From Acanthornis magna (taxonomy: Eukaryota; Chordata; Aves; Passeriformes; Acanthizidae): DNA of 64,000 bases. A program made the position numbers and the translations under genes. Where the stretch lies: contig JAWUZG010000016.1 in the NCBI GenBank assembly GCA_036785705.1, positions 682,001 to 746,000 on the forward strand. The letters run 5' to 3'. Within the stretch, counting starts at the first letter, position 1. Each line of letters begins with the position of its first letter. The notes under the pieces were generated by a model. It saw only the letters and a program-made list of their open reading frames with translations, was not told the DNA's origin and did not search any database. Of this stretch, positions 25,801 through 31,800 are shown piece after piece.

Positions 25801-28800
25801 CCTGACACTGACCTCAAGGGGCCCTCCGTCGATGGCAAGGTTGGGGGGCAAGATGTGGGCTTGAAAGGCAAGTTCAAGATGCCCAAGTTTGACAAACCCA
25901 AATTTGCAGTGTCCTCCCCCAAGGCTGAAACTCCAAGCGCCGAGGTCAGCCTACCCAGCGCTGAGGTCGACCTCCCCTCCACTACCGTGACAGCCACAAG
26001 GGAGGGCACCACCCTGGGCATCAATGCCGATGTCCCTGACACCAAAATGGAAGGGGCCGCCTGGAAGGTGGAGAAGCCTTCCCTCAAGATGCCCAAAGCT
26101 GACATCAAAGCTCCAAAGGTGGACATCAGCCTACCCTCTGTAGATGTCACCCTTCCACAGGCCAGTGTTGAACTGCAGGCACCCAAGGCAGACCTCACCA
26201 TGGAAGGAGAAGCCAAAACCCCAGAAAAGGAGGCTGCCAAGACCAAGGATGGCAAGTTCAAGATGCCCAAGTTCGGCATGCCTTCCTTTGGCTGGTCCAG
26301 CAGCAGAGAGGCCAAGGGCACTGTGGCCGCCGACATAGATGTCAGCCTAAAGGAGTCCCAAGTGACAGCGCCCACAGCAGCCGCCGAAGTGGACATGACC
26401 CTGCCCACAGCCGAGATCCAAGCGCCTGGCGTGGAGGTGACCGTGGAGACAGCCGCTGTAGCAGCAGAGGGAGAGAAAGGCCGATTCAAGATGCCCAGCG
26501 TCAAGCTGCCCAAAATCAAAGGTCCCCAGGCACAGGTCAGCCTACCCAAGGCCAAGGTCTCGCTGCCCAAAGGCCAGGAGGGTGAAGTCGCCCTGCAGGG
26601 CCCCGAGGCCGAAGCCAGCCTGGAGGTGGCTGGCGGCAAAGCTGAGGACGGAGGCGGTGGCATGAAAATACAGATGCCCAAAGTCAAGGTGCCCAGCGTG
26701 GTCTTCTCCAAGCCCACCGTCAAGGCTCCCAAACTGGACACTGACCTCAGCCTCCCACAGGCAGAGCTCAAGGCCGGAGATGGCGACATCACCATTGCTG
26801 CCCCTGACATCAAGCTGCCCTCTGTCGAAGGCTCCCTCGATCTCCAGGCTCCCGACATTGACCTCAAGGCACCCTCTGCCGAAGGAAAAATCGAAGTGGA
26901 AGGTGCGGATCTGAAAGGCAAGTTCAAGATGCCCAAGTTTGACAAGCCCAAATTCACAGTGTCCTCCCCCAAGGCAGAAGCACCCACAGCGCATGTCAGC
27001 CTGCCCAGCGCCGAGGTCGACCTCCCATCCGCCACTATGACAGCCACAGGGGAGGGCACAGGCCTGGGCCTCAAAGCCGATGTCCCTGGTGTCAAGATGG
27101 AAGGCGCCAGCTGGAATCTGGAGAAGCCCTCCCTCAAGATGCCCAAAGCTGACATCAAAGCTCCAAAGGTGGACATCAGCCTGCCCTCTGTAGATGTCAC
27201 CCTTCCACAGGCCAGTGTCGACCTACAGATGCCCGAAGGGGCCCTCAGCCTGGAAGGAGAAGCCATAGTCTCAGAGAAGGAGCCCGCCAAGACCAAGGAT
27301 GGCAAGTTCAAGATGCCCAAGTTCGGCATGCCTTCCTTTGACTGGTCCAGCAGCAGAGAGGCCAAGGGCATCGTGGCTGCCGACATGGATGTCAGCCTTA
27401 AGGAGCCCCAAGTGACGGTGCCCTCGGCAGCCGACGAAGTGGATGTGACCTTCCCTGAGTCTGATATTGACGTACCCTCTTGTGATGTTACCCTAGAACC
27501 TTCCTCTGCTAAAGAGGAGGAAATGGGTAAATCTAGAACTTCTGCATTTAGAATGCCTAAAATTTCTCTTTCTAAAAGTTTCAAACCTCATGCACAAAAC
27601 CAACCTGGAGTTGATGTTTCTGTTTCAGAAACTCTTTGTTATTCTTTAACAGAGGAGTCTTCTTCTCTTCCTTCAGAATGTGTTGAATCTAAACCTTTGC
27701 CTGACATTAAGGGAGATAGTGTCTCTAAAAGTACCAAATTCAGACTTCCTAGCATTGGTTTCTCTAAAGCCGAAGTGACTTCATCCAAAATTGATCTGGA
27801 GTCCTCATTACAAAAAGGTGATATAACTCTTACTAAATACCAAATTAATCTAACAGAATCTCAATCAAAAATTGCACCTCTTGCAGATGAAAATCTTTCT
27901 GATTTTGAAATTTTAAGTGAAGATGGTTCTGAGGAGCAGGGAGGTCTTAAGCTAGAAGGTAAAACAACATCTGCTGAAATATCTTTGGTTGACACAGAGG
28001 TCACAGTTAAAATTCCTAAATTTAGGAAACCAAAATTCAGAATTCGATCTAAGGGAAAAGCATCTGAAAGTGACATTGGCTCCAACATAGAATCTGAAAT
28101 TTCCAAGGGAGGGATAGCATCTGATATGACTGATTCTGATCCTGAAAAACCAGCTCAAATCTCTGATGCCTTACTCAGTGTAAAGTTGCATAAACCTTCA
28201 CTTGCAGTTGTTCCGGATACACCAACATTGGATACCAATCTCTCACCAATGGAAGTTACCTTGCCAAAATTAGAAGCAGAAATCCATGGTCCAGATTTAG
28301 AGTGTAAGGCAGAACAGGAAGTAGTTTCAGGAGAGAAGAGTACTGAGGGGAAAGAAAACAAATTTAAATCATCAAAATTCAAACTGCCTTCATTTAGGTG
28401 GTCACCAAAGAAAGAAGCTATTGCTCCTTCTCACATTGAGGAACATCTGGAAGGACCCAGTTTGTCTACTTTATCAGGAGACACGGGATCTGAATTAACT
28501 TTTCCTACTCCTGAGAATCAATATGTCCATGTAGAATTTGACACAACAGAAAAAGATGGTGAAAAGGTTAAAACCAAGAAGTCCCAGTTTACCATGCCAA
28601 AGATCTCATTCCCTAAAATTAAGGGTCAGAAAGTCCAGGTCTCTCTGCCTGTACTGGAAACTGATGTTTCTGGACCCAAACAAGAAAAAGAAGGTGTTTC
28701 AGTACAGAAATCTGAGAAAGGGAGTAGTGGAGAAGGGGTAGGAGTAGGCATAAAAGTGCCAAAAGTTACAGTCCCAACTTTGGAATTTTCCAAACCAGAA

Positions 28801-31800
28801 GCCAAAGCTCCCAAAATAGAGATGGATATTAGCATGCCTACAGGTGGGGTCATACTTCCTACTGGTGAAGAAGATGAGCTGACATTGAAATCAGCTGCTG
28901 CTAATGCCAGCCTCTCCACCTCAGATATGAAGATGATAACTGAAGATTCGCTTGAGCTGAAGAGTCCTGACATAAGTGTTGAAAGAACATCAGGTGAAAT
29001 TGCAGTGGGTGATGTAGAAATAAAAGTTGAAGGTTCTGAAGGGAAAACAAAAATGCCTAAATTCCAAATGCCAAAAGTAGGAATTACGTTTTCTAAAGGG
29101 AAAGGGTCAGAAAAGGATGTCAGCCAATCCAAATCGGAAGTCAAGGTTCCCCAACTTAAAGCAACGGTAGAAATATCTGACATTGCTGTTGAAGCACCAA
29201 GCTTGGAGGTGGAATGTGGCACTGGAACAGAGACTTACAGCCCTGAAGTAAAAATTACCAAAATTGACAGTAAGGCATCGGAGGCTGATGTTCACCTCCC
29301 ATCAGCTGACATTTCTATTCCAAAAACAGACAGTAATGTTCAGGATTCAGATGCTGCAGTAAAAATCAAGGGGGAAATAAAGCAAGATGGAGATGGAGAT
29401 GGAGATGGAGATGGAGAAGAGAAAGAAGGACATTTCAAAATGCCGAAATTCAAACTTCCATCCTTCAGCTGGTCACCAAAGAAGGAAGCAAGTGGTAAAT
29501 CAGATTCTGGAGCAAATTTGGAAGACCAGAAGCTTGCTGTCACGTCAAGCAGAATAGACACAGAAATGAAAGGAACTGCAACTGATGAACAAGGTAGTGG
29601 GCCAGACCTTGATCTGGAAATATCTGCAGGAAAAGTTGAACAAAAAAGTCCAATCAAAAAGCCTCAATTTGTCATGCCTAAAATTTCACTCTCCAAGATC
29701 AAGGTTCCAAAATCTCAGTCTCATTCACCAAAAGCTGAAGCTGATGTTACTCTTCCTAAAACAGAAATAGAGGGTGATGATTTAATTAAGATACCTGATA
29801 TAGAAAAATGTCACTCTGAAGGCACTGAAGAAGGAGCACAAATAAGCATAAAACTGTCTGACGCTAAGGTCCACACACCGGCATTTTCCAGAATAGAAAC
29901 TGAAGTCTCTAAAATAGAAATGACAGACAGCTCAGCAAAGATTGATGCTTCTTTGACTCCCTCAGAGGGGAGTTTCCAACCAGCTGATTTTACAATAAGT
30001 TCTACCAATGAATGTAACATTCAGAAAACAGGTATTAAGCTCCCCAAAGGAAAAGCTCCAGTTGATTTGAAGAGCCCTGATATATTAACAGAAAGCTCAT
30101 CAGTTGTGGATGGAAGAACAGTGAAATTGGAAGGTCCTGAAGGGAAGATTAAAATGCCCAAATTCCAGAAGCCGAAGTTTGGAATCTCCGTAACAAAAGG
30201 GAAAGGCCCAGAGACAGAGATCAGCTCTCCAAAAACAGAATCTGAGCTACCCCAGCTAAAAGCAACAAGCGAAATTGCTGACATCACTGTGGGAGTTCCA
30301 GCATCAGAACTTACATCTGATATGTCAAATCCTGGAGTAGTTGATGGTAAGATAAAAACGCCCCAAGCTCTGACGGGTGGCATTGAAGCTGCAAAGGTAG
30401 ACATAAGCACCCAGTCAGTGTCTAAACCAAAGACAGAGGGAGTTATCGAGAGTCTTGAGGAGAAGGAAATCAAATTAAAAGAACATGAAATAAAAGCTGA
30501 AGAAGTTCAGACTGAAGAACATCAGGGATGGTTTAAAATGCCAAAATTCAGAATACCTGGATTTGGCAGGTCACCCTTAAAGGAAAAAAAAAGTGATGCT
30601 GATGTTGAAAGAAGTATGGAAAAAGCTCAGGCAACTACTCCTGCAAAAGTAAAAACTGAAACAAGTATTCCTGAAAATACCTTTTCATTACCACACGCAG
30701 TTGCTGAAATTACTATTGGAAAAGAGGGAATTCAAAAAATAGGAGATTCTGTGAAGAGTTCTGATGTTAGTGTGCCAAAGATGGAGGGAGATATTTCATT
30801 ATCCACAGAAAGATCCGAGAGTAGAGTAAATATTAAAAAAACTGAAACTTACGCAGATGTAGTTAAGCGCAGTACTGAAGGACACACTTCAGAAATCACA
30901 GTGTCTGCTGCAGAATTGTCTAAATCATACCCAAGTGCTTCAGAAACTGACAAAGACAGCAGTTCAGCAAATAGGTTTTCTGCAAGTACTCTGACTTTTC
31001 CAGAGCATAAAGTCAAATCACAGGGTCCAGAATTCTCAAAGGTAGAAAGTTCCATGAAGTTAGAGACATCAGGAGTAGGATGCAAACCATCATCAACTGA
31101 TATTACTCTGGATACAACACAGAAGAAAATACATGTTAGTCTTCCAAAGGAAGAGCTAGATATTCAAAATAAAGAGGCAGCAATTAAAAAAGGAAAGATA
31201 AAGGGCGAGGTGAAATTCACAGGAAAAGACAGTGAAGAAAGTCAGTTAAAAAGGACTACATGTGAATGGTCTACAACAACAGGATCAGAAGATGGTACTT
31301 ATGTTACCGCTAAGCTGGAAGACCTAAAGGTAGAAGTTCCAACAGTGAAGACGGATGTTAAAATTACTAGAATAGATCCTGAAATGAAATTTCAAGTGAA
31401 AAGTGTTGAAAAGGATGTGTCTGCAGGAGTGGAAGTGCAAGTAGAAGACAGAGCAGAAACAAGTAAAATTAAAGCATACAAGTTTAAGATTCCAAAGTTT
31501 GGAATGCTGCATTCAGAAATCAAGGGGTTTGAAGATGATACTGATTTGCCGAAGTCAGAAGCTGATTCAGCATCTAAAAGTGAAATAGGCACAGCAGAAA
31601 TGCAGTTACAAAAACCAGAAGGATCGATTGGCCTGAAAAGTCCAGCTCTAGATCATACGGAAGCATCTGTCAGAATAACAGGGGAAAGAGTGGACCTAAC
31701 ACAAGGTGTCCCAGAAGTAAGCATAAGAATTCCCAAACTAAAAGTACCAAGATTCACTTTCAGAACTCTCCCAATTGAAGCTGATGTTTTACTGTCAAAA

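Noticed and set aside
13615..26994. Families of 60-470 codon frames in the other registers of the array, recurring every 1.06 kb
   Set aside because: The same shadow appears in each unit because the units are copies. The AHNAK2 frame alone keeps coherent FKMP modules and continues through the AT-rich flanks.
12699..27584. Two giant minus-strand open frames (2399 and 2550 codons) as genes
   Set aside because: They are exact shadows of the AHNAK2 repeat array, have no splice or homology support, and repeat with the same period. Explained by composition.
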